Of a stretch of 64,000 nucleotides of DNA, positions 8,882 to 16,576 are shown one piece after another. Below the pieces are notes generated by a model. That model saw only the letters and a list, made by a program, of their open reading frames with translations, ran no database searches and was not told where the DNA came from. Origin of the DNA: Gemmata massiliana (GTDB lineage Bacteria > Planctomycetota > Planctomycetia > Gemmatales > Gemmataceae); contig NZ_LR593886.1 in assembly GCF_901538265.1 (NCBI RefSeq), positions 6,841,738 to 6,905,737 of the forward strand. Reading direction: 5' to 3'. The translations under genes were made by a program, and so were the position numbers. How positions within the stretch are numbered: position 1 is the first letter of the stretch; every line of letters starts with the position of its first letter.

Positions 8882-9994
8882 GTGACGCTCTCGACGACGC
8901 TCTCGACCGCGCTCGCTCTGTTCGCCCAAGGCAAAGATGCGGCGAAGGACGGGGGCGGCCCGAACCCGGTGAGTACCGCCAGCATCATCATCATCGTGGT
9001 GGCGCTGGTCGCGGTTCTCATTTTCGTGGTGTTCCTCTTCCTGTTCTTCAGCTTCATCCGGCTCTGGATTCAGGCCCTTTTGACGAAGGCCGATATCGGG
9101 ATCGGGAGCCTGATCGGGATGAAGTTGAGGAACGTCGACTACGCGATGATCGTGCGCCAGAAGATCGCGCTCGTGCAGGCCGGTGTGCGCGTCACCACCG
9201 GTGAGTTGGAGAGTCACTTCCTCGCACGCGGTAACGTGCCGAAAACGGCCACCGCGGTCATCGCGGCGCACAAGGCCGGCCTCGATTTGCCGTGGCGCAC
9301 GGCCGCCGCAATCGACCTCGCCGGGCGCGACGTGCTCGAAGCCGTCCGCACGAGTGTGAACCCGAAGGTCATCGACTGCCCGGACCCGGCCAAGGGCAAG
9401 CAGTTCCTCGACGCGGTGTGCCGCAACGGTATCCAGTTGCTCGCGAAGGCCCGCGTGACCGTGCGCACCAAGCTCGAACGACTGGTCGGCGGGGCGACCG
9501 AAGAAACGATCATCGCCCGCGTCGGCGAGGGCATCGTGAAGGCTATCGGCTCGGCCCACGATCACAAGGAAGTGCTCGCGAATCCCGGTATGATCTCACA
9601 GACCGTGCTACACAACGCGCTCGACGCCCAGACCGCGTTCGAGATCGTGTCCATCGACATCGCGCACATCGAAGTCGGCGAGAACATCGGTGCGAAGCTC
9701 CAGGCGGACCAGGCCGCAGCGGACCTCCGCGTGGCTCAAGCCGAAGCCGAAAAGCGCCGCGCCGCGGCCGTGGCACGCGAGCAGGAAATGCGCGCGCTCG
9801 TCGAAGAGAACCGGGCAAAGGTCGTCGAGGCCGAGGCCCAAGTTCCGCAGGCCATCGCGGACGCCTTCCAAAAGGGTAACCTGGGCGTGATGGACTTTTA
9901 CAACATGAAGAACGTGCAGTCCGACACCCTCATGCGGAACAACATCGCGACCATGACGGGGGGCGCGGAGGGACAGAGCGGGTCCGGTCGGTAG
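8882..9994 (+). CDS. floA: Flotillin-like protein FloA
   Basis: Scaffold protein of functional membrane microdomains, 370 residues, starting at GTG 8882 after an AAAGGA element. The N-terminal hydrophobic segment (about 36-66) is long enough for a hairpin insertion. It is followed by the family-specific core: [50 protein letters not shown] and [24 protein letters not shown] (quoted in parts). A long Ala/Glu-rich coiled coil runs from about 275 to 330. Length and order match the FloA (former UPF0365/YqfA) family closely. Its neighbours are NfeD proteins, the classic genomic partner. Confidence 0.95.
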   Translation: MTLSTTLSTALALFAQGKDAAKDGGGPNPVSTASIIIIVVALVAVLIFVVFLFLFFSFIRLWIQALLTKADIGIGSLIGMKLRNVDYAMIVRQKIALVQAGVRVTTGELESHFLARGNVPKTATAVIAAHKAGLDLPWRTAAAIDLAGRDVLEAVRTSVNPKVIDCPDPAKGKQFLDAVCRNGIQLLAKARVTVRTKLERLVGGATEETIIARVGEGIVKAIGSAHDHKEVLANPGMISQTVLHNALDAQTAFEIVSIDIAHIEVGENIGAKLQADQAAADLRVAQAEAEKRRAAAVAREQEMRALVEENRAKVVEAEAQVPQAIADAFQKGNLGVMDFYNMKNVQSDTLMRNNIATMTGGAEGQSGSGR

Positions 9995-10067
9995 TTACCG
10001 CCGACGCGCGAGTGCTCACAGATTAGTAACGGGTTCGGTTCCTCGTTTTCGCTGAGCGGGGTTTGTC

Positions 10068-10793
10068 ATGGGCGCGCTCCTGGTCGTGGTCATCCTCGTC
10101 CTCATCTCCACCGCGGTGGGGGCGCTGGCGAAGATCCTGAACAACATGCAGGAGGCGAGCAATAATCGCCGACTGGAGCGCGAGCGGTACGATCGCGCCA
10201 ACCGAGCCGAGCGCGCCCGAAACGAGCGCGAGAACGAGCGAGCGGAGCGCCCGTCGCCTCGCGCCTCTCGGTCCACGAATACGGAAAGCACCAGCAGCGG
10301 TTCGGTGCGAACGGCGAACTCGGACATGGACCGGTTCCTCGCCGAGATCGATCGCTTACGGCGCAAAGCCGGTACAAATCCTAGCCCACCGTCCCAACCC
10401 GGTTCGTCGGCCCCGGTCGCACCGGTGGTTCAGCCGATTAAGCCGCCCGCGGAGTCGCGCCAGCGCACCCGCGTGGTCGCGGAACTGGCGGATTCGGCCG
10501 CCGCGTCGAGTGCCGCGGCCGGGTTCAGTGTCTCGCCTCAAGCGCCGACGCGGGCCGCACCGATCGCCGCGCAAATCGAGGAACTGCCGGTCGCACAGGT
10601 GCTGCGCCCGACGTCCTCGACCGGCGCCCCCGCGACGAAGGTGACGAAGCTCGTGGGCCGCGCCCGACCGGCCTCGAAGACGAACTTCGGCAAGAACCTG
10701 ACCTCGCTACTCGGCTCCGGCCAGGGCGTCGCGATGGCGGTCGTACTGCAAGAAATCCTCGGCCCGCCCAAATCGAAGAAGGGTAAAGCGTAG
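10068..10793 (+). CDS. Hypothetical membrane-anchored protein with coiled coil
   Basis: 241 residues. Residues 1-23 form a membrane anchor (MGALLVVVILVLISTAVGAL). A strongly charged Arg/Glu helix (about 30-65) and a low-complexity Ser/Pro/Ala linker follow. The C-terminal part contains IAAQIEELPVAQVLRP and ends PPKSKKGKA, with a short conserved-looking KNLTSLLGSGQGVAMAVVLQEIL near 215-235. I recognise no family. It is the last gene of the FloA operon, 73 bases after floA and before a strong terminator, so it may be a coiled-coil client of the microdomain. Confidence 0.7.
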   Translation: MGALLVVVILVLISTAVGALAKILNNMQEASNNRRLERERYDRANRAERARNERENERAERPSPRASRSTNTESTSSGSVRTANSDMDRFLAEIDRLRRKAGTNPSPPSQPGSSAPVAPVVQPIKPPAESRQRTRVVAELADSAAASSAAAGFSVSPQAPTRAAPIAAQIEELPVAQVLRPTSSTGAPATKVTKLVGRARPASKTNFGKNLTSLLGSGQGVAMAVVLQEILGPPKSKKGKA

Positions 10794-10808
10794 CACGTAC
10801 AGAGAAAG

Positions 10809-10855
10809 CACCAAACGAGCGCGGCCGGGAACATCCCGACCGCGCTCGTTTGGTG
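10809..10855. terminator. Strong bidirectional terminator hairpin
   Basis: CACCAAACGAGCGCGG (10809-10824) pairs perfectly with CCGCGCTCGTTTGGTG (10840-10855), and the stem extends inward with one mismatch. It separates the rightward FloA operon from the leftward glycosyltransferase genes. Confidence 0.8.
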
Positions 10856-10881
10856 ACCTCGACCAAACAATTCGATCTTCA

Positions 10882-11853
10882 CTACCCCAGCACGGCCCGG
10901 CAACGTCCCACCAACCACGGCAGTAATCCCCCCTCCTGCCACCGGCGGAGGGCTTTACCCGTGAGCACCGCGGCGTGACGCGGAAGGTATTTCACCAATC
11001 GGCGCCCGCGCACGTTCCGCCAGAAAACGCGTTCCTCGTTACACGACTGCCGCTCCTGTGTGCGGCGCGACGGGTTCCGACCGTAGCTGCTCGATACGCG
11101 GTGCCACACCACCGCGCCCGGATCGTACACGATCTCGAAACCGAGGCGCCGGAGCCGGAACGACAGGTCCACGTCCTCGAAATACGCGCCGAAGTGTTCG
11201 GGGAACCCGCCCGCGGCCAGTACCGCATCGCGCCGGTAGAACGCGGCACACGCGCTGGCCCCGAATACGTTTTCGGGCGAACGGCCGGTGTGAGCCGGCC
11301 GGTGGGAACAAGATCCGCCTCGCGATTCTCCGACCTGCTCGCCCCACACCGAACCGTGCCCGCGCTTGGAGGCGAACCCGCCGAAGTCGTACTCGTCGCC
11401 GGCGGTGTCGATGAGCGGCGGGAGACCACGCGCCCTGCGTTCCGGGTCATTCTGCAACACGAGTGGGGCAACGGCTGCGACGCGCGGGTCGGCGAACCGC
11501 GCGAGTGCGGAATCGGCCCACCCTTCAGTTACTTCCGCGTCGTCGTTGAGCAGTTCCACTACCGGGGCCGAAGCCACCGCGATACCCGCGTTAGCTGCGA
11601 CACAAAACCCGCCCGCCCGTGGGCGGCGCACGACTCGGACGCCGACAAATTCGGCCGCCGCGTGCGAAACCGTCGCGACGCATGAGCCGTCGTCCACGAC
11701 GATCACTTCCGTGTTCGCAGGGGCGAACCGAGCGACGCTCGCGAGGCACAGCCGGAGTAAATCGGGACGCGAGTGGGAAGGGATGACAATCGAGAGTGGA
11801 GGACGGAAGGTGGAGAGAGAGGCTCCCGGCGCTAGCACGTCTTGGGTCCGCAT
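10882..11853 (-). CDS. Glycosyltransferase family 2 with in-frame repeat insertion
   Basis: Inverting GT-A fold sugar transferase, 323 residues, using a nucleotide sugar to extend a glycan. Visible motifs are SIVIPSHSRPDLL at the N-terminus, VVDDGS (52-57), LLNDDAEV (101-108) for nucleotide and metal binding, and FEDVDLSFRLRRLGF (225-239), typical of the rhamnosyltransferase-like branch. The start at 11853 lies 13 bases after the stop of the upstream glycosyltransferase, so the two form an operon. Residues about 175-193 (GESRGGSCSHRPAHTGRSP) are encoded by a palindromic repeat that also occurs near 21.7 kb. They sit between the acceptor region and FGAS, and the reading frame survives. Confidence 0.88.
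   Translation of the reverse strand: MRTQDVLAPGASLSTFRPPLSIVIPSHSRPDLLRLCLASVARFAPANTEVIVVDDGSCVATVSHAAAEFVGVRVVRRPRAGGFCVAANAGIAVASAPVVELLNDDAEVTEGWADSALARFADPRVAAVAPLVLQNDPERRARGLPPLIDTAGDEYDFGGFASKRGHGSVWGEQVGESRGGSCSHRPAHTGRSPENVFGASACAAFYRRDAVLAAGGFPEHFGAYFEDVDLSFRLRRLGFEIVYDPGAVVWHRVSSSYGRNPSRRTQERQSCNEERVFWRNVRGRRLVKYLPRHAAVLTGKALRRWQEGGLLPWLVGRCRAVLG
11277..11312 (-). repeat. GGCCGG palindromic repeat inside glycosyltransferase gene
   Basis: The core GAACGGCCGGTGTGAGCCGG and following CCGGTGGGAACAAG match the repeat at 21666-21701 with few changes. It is a short palindrome of REP type located within coding sequence. Confidence 0.7.
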
Positions 11854-11866
11854 CGGGCGCTCCGCG

Positions 11867-12961
11867 TTACTCCGTCCGACCGTCCTGTTCGGCGGCGATC
11901 GGGTGGAGGAACGACGCGGCGAACCGGATGCGCTCGGCGGCCTCCTGTTGGCGCCCGGCGGCCACGTCCGAGACCAGTCGGCGCATTTGATCGAAGCAGC
12001 GGGCCGCGTCCGACTCGCCGCGCACCTTCGCCCATAATTGCCTTACACCGGCTTCCAGCCACACCGCGCTGGACAGGAGCCGCGCCTGCCACCCGGACCA
12101 GTGCCGGCGCGTGTACGTCAGGAGCGCGTGCCGGGTAACGAGGCGGAGCGGCGGCGGCACCCGGCGCGCGTGTAGCGGCCAGTGGTGGGTGACCTGCAGC
12201 GCCGGGTCGAACCACACCTGCCACCCGTTCGCGGCGGCGCGCCGGCAGAAGTCCACGTCCTCGTAGTAGAGGAAGAACGATTCGTCCAAACCGTTGAGCT
12301 GCTCGAAGCACTCGCGGCGCACGAGCAGGCACCCGCCCGTGGCCCATTCGACCGGGCTTTCGACCGTGCGCCGGTTCACGTGGCACTTGCGCCGGGCGCG
12401 CGGGAGGCAGAGCCCCGCGAGCGTGCGCCCGAGCGAGGGGAACGGCCCGGTCGAGGGTTGTGGGGAGCCGTCGCGGTTGAGGAGCCGGAAGCCGATCACG
12501 CCCACATCAGCAGGGAGGTCCCCGCGGGCCGCGCGCCCGAGCACATCGTCGAGGAACCCGTCGGGTACGGTGATGTCGGGGTTCAGCAGGAGCACCCACG
12601 GACCGGTACTTTGTCGGCACCCGCGGTTCACGGCGGCCGCGAACCCGAGGTTGGCGTCGTACCGGCGCACCGAAACGCCCCGGAGCCGCGCGACGCGCGA
12701 CGCGAGCGGGTGCGCGGGCGAGCCGTTATCGATGATTTGAATCTGTGCCGTGCCCGTGCGAACCACGGCCGAGCGCCGGAGCTGGCGCACGAGGCGGGCC
12801 GTGTTTTGCCACTGGCAGAAATTGACGACGACGGCCGCAAGCTCAGTGGCCGGCGGCGCGGGAGCGCGGCGCGGGGCGGTGAGCGCGAGTTCGTGTCCGT
12901 GACCGGGTGCGGCCACGGGCGCGTGCGGCGAAGTGCCGTCTGGCGAGTGTGCCAGGGCCAT
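11867..12961 (-). CDS. Glycosyltransferase family 2
   Basis: 364 residues. The frame is open back to 13033, but ATG 12961 has a GGAAGGA ribosome site 7 bases upstream. Motifs are AVVVNFCQWQNT (start of the GT-A fold), IDNGSP (77-82), NLGFAAAVNRG (104-114), LLLNPDITVPDG (124-135) and YYEDVDFCRRA (232-242). These are typical of GT2 enzymes that add rhamnose or similar sugars to surface polysaccharide. A Pro/Ala/His-rich head of about 35 residues precedes the domain. The C-terminal helical tail (from about 265) may contact the membrane. It is the first gene of a two-gene operon with the glycosyltransferase at 10882-11853; acceptor and donor are unknown. Confidence 0.9.
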   Translation of the reverse strand: MALAHSPDGTSPHAPVAAPGHGHELALTAPRRAPAPPATELAAVVVNFCQWQNTARLVRQLRRSAVVRTGTAQIQIIDNGSPAHPLASRVARLRGVSVRRYDANLGFAAAVNRGCRQSTGPWVLLLNPDITVPDGFLDDVLGRAARGDLPADVGVIGFRLLNRDGSPQPSTGPFPSLGRTLAGLCLPRARRKCHVNRRTVESPVEWATGGCLLVRRECFEQLNGLDESFFLYYEDVDFCRRAAANGWQVWFDPALQVTHHWPLHARRVPPPLRLVTRHALLTYTRRHWSGWQARLLSSAVWLEAGVRQLWAKVRGESDAARCFDQMRRLVSDVAAGRQQEAAERIRFAASFLHPIAAEQDGRTE

Positions 12962-13151
12962 GCGGGTTCCTTCCCTGTGCCGGCCGCGGGTCCACCCGCG
13001 GTCGCACGATGATACGCACAGGACGAAACCCAATGCAAGCGGAACCTGCGCGCGGCGCGGTTAGGGTACGCATGGCGGCAGTTGGTGTGAAATGTGTTCA
13101 CTTCGGTATAGTTCGGAATAACGGGCGACATTCACCCCGCAGGAGGCCATC

Positions 13152-13374
13152 ATGTCCGAACCGCTGCGCCCCGAACTCGAACAGAAGGCCCAAGAGTTGG
13201 CCGCACGCATCAAGGCGCGTTCCGCGGGCGCCATCCTGGAATATGGCACGGCGGTTCGTCGTCACCAACGACGAACCGCTCTTCGGCGACACGGCGTTTC
13301 AACTCCGCGATCGGGTTCTGGGCATCGTCGCCAATGCGTACACCGCCCCAAAAAACCTGGGGCGGCAACCGTGA
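13152..13374 (+). pseudogene. Frameshifted transposase N-terminus (ISKra4-like, tentative)
   Basis: ATG 13152 follows a good GCAGGAGGCC site and codes MSEPLRPELEQKAQELAARI followed by KARSAGAILE. The frame is then lost. The adjacent frame continues with MARRFVVTNDEPLFG and QLRDRVLGIVANAYTA. One extra T in CTGGAATATGGC (about 13240) explains the break: deleting it joins both halves into a continuous 74-residue head that ends at TGA near 13374. The fused peptide resembles the start of ISKra4-type transposases. The catalytic part is absent. Confidence 0.5.
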
Positions 13375-13399
13375 CTGAAAGAGCACGTTTTCGAGGGTT

Positions 13400-14150
13400 T
13401 TCAGGTAGCCCTAGGGACCGCGTCGGAACCGGTCGCACGTGGCGCCCGTCCCGCAACGGGCGCCACGCGCGACTGGTTCCGCTCCGGCCAGATCGGTCGT
13501 GACCTCCGTGGCCACCCGCTCGGCCGCGCCCCACAGTACCAACGCCGGACTTGCGACCGGTCGAGCGGTGTTCGTAATACCGTGACTCCCGAACACGCGC
13601 GCCAAGCCGCTGTTGGTGCGCGGCGCCCCGATCGTGTCCTAGCGCCCGAACCGCCCGGGCCAATAACGCGCGACGCGCGTCCACGAACAGGGCACCGCCG
13701 CGCCCAAGGCCCCGACTGTCTCTCGGTGCCGGGCCGTCGCGCCCAGCCCCCTCTCAACGCAACCCGAACGGTGGCACCACCAAGCCCGACTGAGCCGAGG
13801 ATGTGTGCCGCTCGGCGCCCCACCCCGAGCGCCAGGTACCGCGGCGCGAACGCACCGGCTCGGCACATCGCAGGCGCCCGATCAGGGCGACGACGTCGAA
13901 CCCGAACGCGCACCGGGGCAGGGCGCCCTCGGCCTCGGGTCGGCACGGCTTTTTGTGGGCGCGGCACACCGGATAATGGCACCGGCGGATCGTGAGGTTG
14001 AGCCGAGTAACGCCGGACAGGGTGGGGACGTGAGCGGCGGTTGGTGCAGTCGGCCCGTCGGTCGCAATGCGGGCGCTCGATCCGCTCGGGCGTCAGGTCG
14101 TGGGTGATCGCCGGCCCGGCCGCTTCATGGGCCAGCCTCCTGGGTGAACC
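13400..14150 (-). pseudogene. Decayed transposase with zinc-ribbon-like head
   Basis: The minus strand keeps recognisable protein fragments scattered over different frames. From about 14130 downward one reads LTPERIERPHCDRRADCTNR, then in a second frame TLSGVTRLNLTIRRCHYPVC followed by RAHKKP and FDVVALIGRLR. The paired Cys pattern looks like a zinc ribbon; the first Cys of CPHC has become Arg. Further down, fragments such as VLWGAAERVATEVTTDLAG appear. No single frame carries the protein, so the gene is dead. I believe it derives from a transposase family common in Gemmata genomes, but cannot name the IS family. Confidence 0.5.
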
Positions 14151-14181
14151 CATGCGCGCGGAATCAGCTACTTGCAAGCTA

Positions 14182-14204
14182 AGTAGGTCGGCAGAAATTT
14201 TCAC
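14182..14204 (+). repeat. Left terminal inverted repeat of IS630 element
   Basis: 23 bases that match the right end (15294-15316) in inverse orientation with three mismatches. TA at 14180-14181 is the presumed target duplication. Confidence 0.85.
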
Positions 14205-14215
14205 AGGAATGCCCG

Positions 14216-14782
14216 GTGGTGTTACGCTGGGCTCATGAGAACCCTCGAACTCCCGCCGCCTTTGGTTTCGACCGGCACGACCAACGGCGCTTGGCACGAG
14301 CGATGGAGTCGCGCCCGGTCGCCCGGACCTTCCGGGGGCTTCAAGCCGTCCTGTTGGTTGCTCGCGGGCGAAGTGTCTCGGAGGTGGCCCGGGTTACCGA
14401 CCTCAAGCCCTGGGCCATCTACGCCTGGGTCCGGCGGTACCTGAGCGAGCACCGACCCGAAGCCCTCGCGGACCGACCCCGATCGGGGCGCCCGCGGGTG
14501 GTACCGGGCATCACCGATGCCCGGATCGTGCGCCAGTTCCGGCGCGACCCGTTGCGCCTCGGGTACAACACGACCGGTTGGACCGTGGCCTTATTAGCGG
14601 CGCACCTGAGCCGGACCCATAACGGCCGGATCACCCCGGACACGCTCCGCCGACGGATGCGCGCGTTGGGGCTGCGGTGGAAGCGCCCCCGGTACGTATA
14701 TGCGGACAAGGACACACCGGGCCCAGAAAAAAGGGGCTCATCCGCCGGCTCAAGCGGTTACCGCGCGACGCCGTCGTGCTAA
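14216..14782 (+). CDS. IS630 transposase ORF A (helix-turn-helix part)
   Basis: DNA-binding half of the transposase. The frame opens at GTG 14216; ATG 14309 (MESRPVART) is an alternative. It carries an HTH (VSEVARVTDLKPWAIYAWVRR, in parts), a linker with RPRSGRPRVV and a winged-helix-like segment (TGWTVALLAAHL, DTLRRRMRALGLRWKRPRYVY). From 14735 on, the frame reads GSSAGSSGYRATPSC and ends, out of register with the catalytic half. The productive protein therefore needs a -1 shift in the A6G4 run at 14727-14736, giving a product of about 360 residues, the normal IS630 length. Confidence 0.85.
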   Translation: MVLRWAHENPRTPAAFGFDRHDQRRLARAMESRPVARTFRGLQAVLLVARGRSVSEVARVTDLKPWAIYAWVRRYLSEHRPEALADRPRSGRPRVVPGITDARIVRQFRRDPLRLGYNTTGWTVALLAAHLSRTHNGRITPDTLRRRMRALGLRWKRPRYVYADKDTPGPEKRGSSAGSSGYRATPSC

Positions 14783-15297
14783 TCCTCGACGCGACCATCC
14801 TGCGCCTGTTCCCGCCGTTGCGGTGCGCCTGGGCACTTCGGGGCCAGCAGGCCGAGGTTCGGATCACCGGGCGCAACGCCAAGCGCGTACTGCTCGGGGC
14901 CATCAACCCGCGCACCGGGCACCGACGGATAATCCGTTGCCTGTCGATGCGACAAGAGGACTTCCAGGCGTTCTTGCGGCACTTGCGGAGCCGCTACCGG
15001 GACCGGCCACTGTGGCTGATATTGGATCGTGCCCCATGCCACGAGGCGCACCCGAGCCAGGTACTGGCCGGGCGGTTGGGCATCGGGCTGATGTGGCTCC
15101 CGACCCAGTGCCCGGAACTGAATCCGGTGGACCACCTGTGGCGGGAACTCAAGCGACTCGTCGCGGCCAATCGACAGTTCCGGACCATCGACGAGGAGCC
15201 GAGGTACGCCGAGCGCTGGTTCCTCGGGTTGACCGCACGAGAAGCACTCCGGAAGGCCGGAATGTTAGCCGAGGGCTGTTGGCTCAGCTTAATGTGA
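14677..15297 (+). CDS. IS630 transposase ORF B (DDE/DDD catalytic part)
   Basis: Catalytic half of the transposase, in frame -1 relative to ORF A. Useful coding begins at about 14728 (KKGLIRRLKRLP). Acidic residues of the catalytic site are in VLILDATIL, LWLILDRAPCHEA and CPELNPVDHLWRELKR. The third position is Asp where many IS630 members have Glu (LNPIE), as in the DDD branch of Tc1/mariner. The frame stops at 15297, inside the right terminal repeat. No independent ribosome site is evident, supporting expression as a fusion with ORF A. Confidence 0.85.
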   Translation: MEAPPVRICGQGHTGPRKKGLIRRLKRLPRDAVVLILDATILRLFPPLRCAWALRGQQAEVRITGRNAKRVLLGAINPRTGHRRIIRCLSMRQEDFQAFLRHLRSRYRDRPLWLILDRAPCHEAHPSQVLAGRLGIGLMWLPTQCPELNPVDHLWRELKRLVAANRQFRTIDEEPRYAERWFLGLTAREALRKAGMLAEGCWLSLM

Positions 15298-15316
15298 AGA
15301 CTTCTGCTGACCTACT
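15294..15316 (-). repeat. Right terminal inverted repeat of IS630 element
   Basis: GTGAAGACTTCTGCTGACCT followed by ACT; inverse of the left end, then TA at 15317-15318. Confidence 0.85.
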
Positions 15317-15333
15317 TAGTCACGTTTGCCGAC

Positions 15334-15771
15334 CTAAAGGGCGCGCCCGAGTTTCCGGAGCCAGCGCCACCCGGTCTCCGGGCGCACCACCACGTTCCAC
15401 TGGTCGCGCACGAACCGGACCACCTTCGTGGCCGTCCACACCCCGCCGTCGGGCGGGAGCCCCCGGAGCGCGGTGCTCAGTTCGTCCCGGTGACGGGCGG
15501 TCAACTTGGGCAAAGCCCCGTTGCCCTTGCGCCGGTCGCTCACTCCGGCCGGGCCGTGGACGTTCCAGCGGTTGAGCACGTCCCGGACGGTGACCGCCGA
15601 CAGCCCCACCATTTCGGCTACTTGGGCCGGGGTACGGGGCTCGTCGGTGCGGGCCAACAGCCACAGGGCGTGCCACCGCATCTTCTCTACCGGGTGGCGG
15701 CACGCCTGGTACAGGGAGTGGAGCTCTTGCACAGTACAGTGACGGACGAACGGTAGCGGAGGTCGGGGCAT
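15334..15771 (-). CDS. Truncated IS630-like transposase head (winged HTH)
   Basis: 145 residues from ATG 15771 (MPRPPLPFVRHCTVQELHSL). It holds an HTH (PAQVAEMVGLSAVTVRDVLNRW) and a winged-helix domain (DGGVWTATKVVRFVRDQWNV, WRWLRKLGRAL). This corresponds to the first half of an IS630-family transposase of a type different from the neighbouring element. A TAG stop follows directly and no DDE domain is present downstream, where the complete IS630 copy starts 16 bases further. It is either a remnant or a domesticated DNA-binding protein; I favour a remnant. Confidence 0.65.
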   Translation of the reverse strand: MPRPPLPFVRHCTVQELHSLYQACRHPVEKMRWHALWLLARTDEPRTPAQVAEMVGLSAVTVRDVLNRWNVHGPAGVSDRRKGNGALPKLTARHRDELSTALRGLPPDGGVWTATKVVRFVRDQWNVVVRPETGWRWLRKLGRAL

Positions 15772-15800
15772 CGGATTCGCTCTCGCAGGGGGCTGCGAAA

Positions 15801-16103
15801 CTAGCACAGGGATTCAACAACGGTTGGTACGAGGACGGTTTCGAGCGGACTCGCGCAGACAGTTTGGTTGCACCCTTCGTCCGAACGGTCTTCCGGCTCG
15901 CTGTTCGGGAGTGCGTGCAGTAACTCGCAGGCCAATCGGTGCAACACAGACTCGCTGGGGCCGGTACCGGGGAGGTTCCAGTTCGTGAGCTGGTACCGCA
16001 CCCACGACACCAGCCCGGGCGGTCCTTGTCCGAGGTCGATGACCCGGGCGAGGACCGGGAGGAGCGCTCGCTCGTTGATGAATGGCGCGTTTCTTTGGTA
16101 CAC
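15801..16103 (-). CDS. Hypothetical protein, 100 aa
   Basis: Open frame starting at GTG 16103 (MYQRNAPFINERALLPVLAR). The composition is normal for a soluble protein (WVRYQLTNWNLPGTG, LHRLACELLHALPN) and unlike the Arg-rich shadow frames around it. No family is recognised, no clear ribosome site is seen, and the gene may be the tail of a larger, damaged one, given the mobile-element neighbourhood. Confidence 0.4.
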   Translation of the reverse strand: MYQRNAPFINERALLPVLARVIDLGQGPPGLVSWVRYQLTNWNLPGTGPSESVLHRLACELLHALPNSEPEDRSDEGCNQTVCASPLETVLVPTVVESLC

Positions 16104-16153
16104 GAGATCCGTTCCGGGGTGAGGGGATCATGCGGGCCGTGCGCGGGGTGGTG

Positions 16154-16576
16154 TCACGCGGTCGGGTCGACGTACACTTGCGCGGTTTGAGACGACAAAC
16201 TGTGGTCGTCGACCGCGATGGCCGTGAGGAACCCGGCATCGGTCCCGTCGACGCGAAACTGGATCGTGCAGCTGAATGTGCCGTTTGTGGCCGTCGTGAC
16301 GGTCAGCCCGTTCGCCGAGGCGATGCCCCCGAACGTGATCATCAACCCGCTCGGGTGCTCGTCCGCGACCGAACCCGAGATCTGGAACAATCCGTTTGCG
16401 ACCGCTTCGGCCGCGAAATTCACGATTATCGGTGCCGTGTTGGGGACGGTCGGGGGACTGGTCGGGTCGCCCGGGGCGCCGTCCGGCACGTCGCGCCACT
16501 CGAGGGGTTCCAGCCGCAGAACAGCGCGATTCTGGGGAATTGTTTGCGTGCGGGTTCGTTGAAAAAGACCGAACAT
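16154..16576 (-). CDS. Small planctomycete surface-type protein with LEPLE..DVP head
   Basis: 140 residues. The N-terminus reads MFGLFQRTRTQTIPQNRAVL then RLEPLEWRDVPDG. This LEPLE-x-RxVP head is typical of the start of very large secreted planctomycete proteins (often 1000 residues or more with calx-beta, cadherin or FG-GAP repeats). Here it is joined to a single Ig/cadherin-like beta module (about 50-140, SGSVADEHPSGLMITFGG, FRVDGTDAGFLTAIAVDDHS) and then ends. It may be a truncated relic of a giant adhesin or a genuine small one. Confidence 0.6.
   Translation of the reverse strand: MFGLFQRTRTQTIPQNRAVLRLEPLEWRDVPDGAPGDPTSPPTVPNTAPIIVNFAAEAVANGLFQISGSVADEHPSGLMITFGGIASANGLTVTTATNGTFSCTIQFRVDGTDAGFLTAIAVDDHSLSSQTAQVYVDPTA

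Larger units (their letters stand above)
14182..15316 (+). mobile_element. IS630-type insertion sequence, apparently complete
   Basis: A 1135-bp element. Its ends are imperfect terminal inverted repeats: the left begins AGTAGGTCGGCAGAAATTTT and the right, read inward, AGTAGGTCAGCAGAAGTCTT (three mismatches over 23 bases). It is flanked on both sides by TA (14180-14181 and 15317-15318), the target duplication expected for IS630/Tc1-mariner elements. It carries two overlapping transposase ORFs linked by a frameshift. It lies between a decayed transposase and a truncated transposase head, so it inserted into an existing element graveyard. Confidence 0.88.

Noticed and set aside
12182-13012. 276-residue open frame on the plus strand
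   Set aside because: Shadow of the glycosyltransferase at 11867-12961, which has clear motifs; the frame has no family features.
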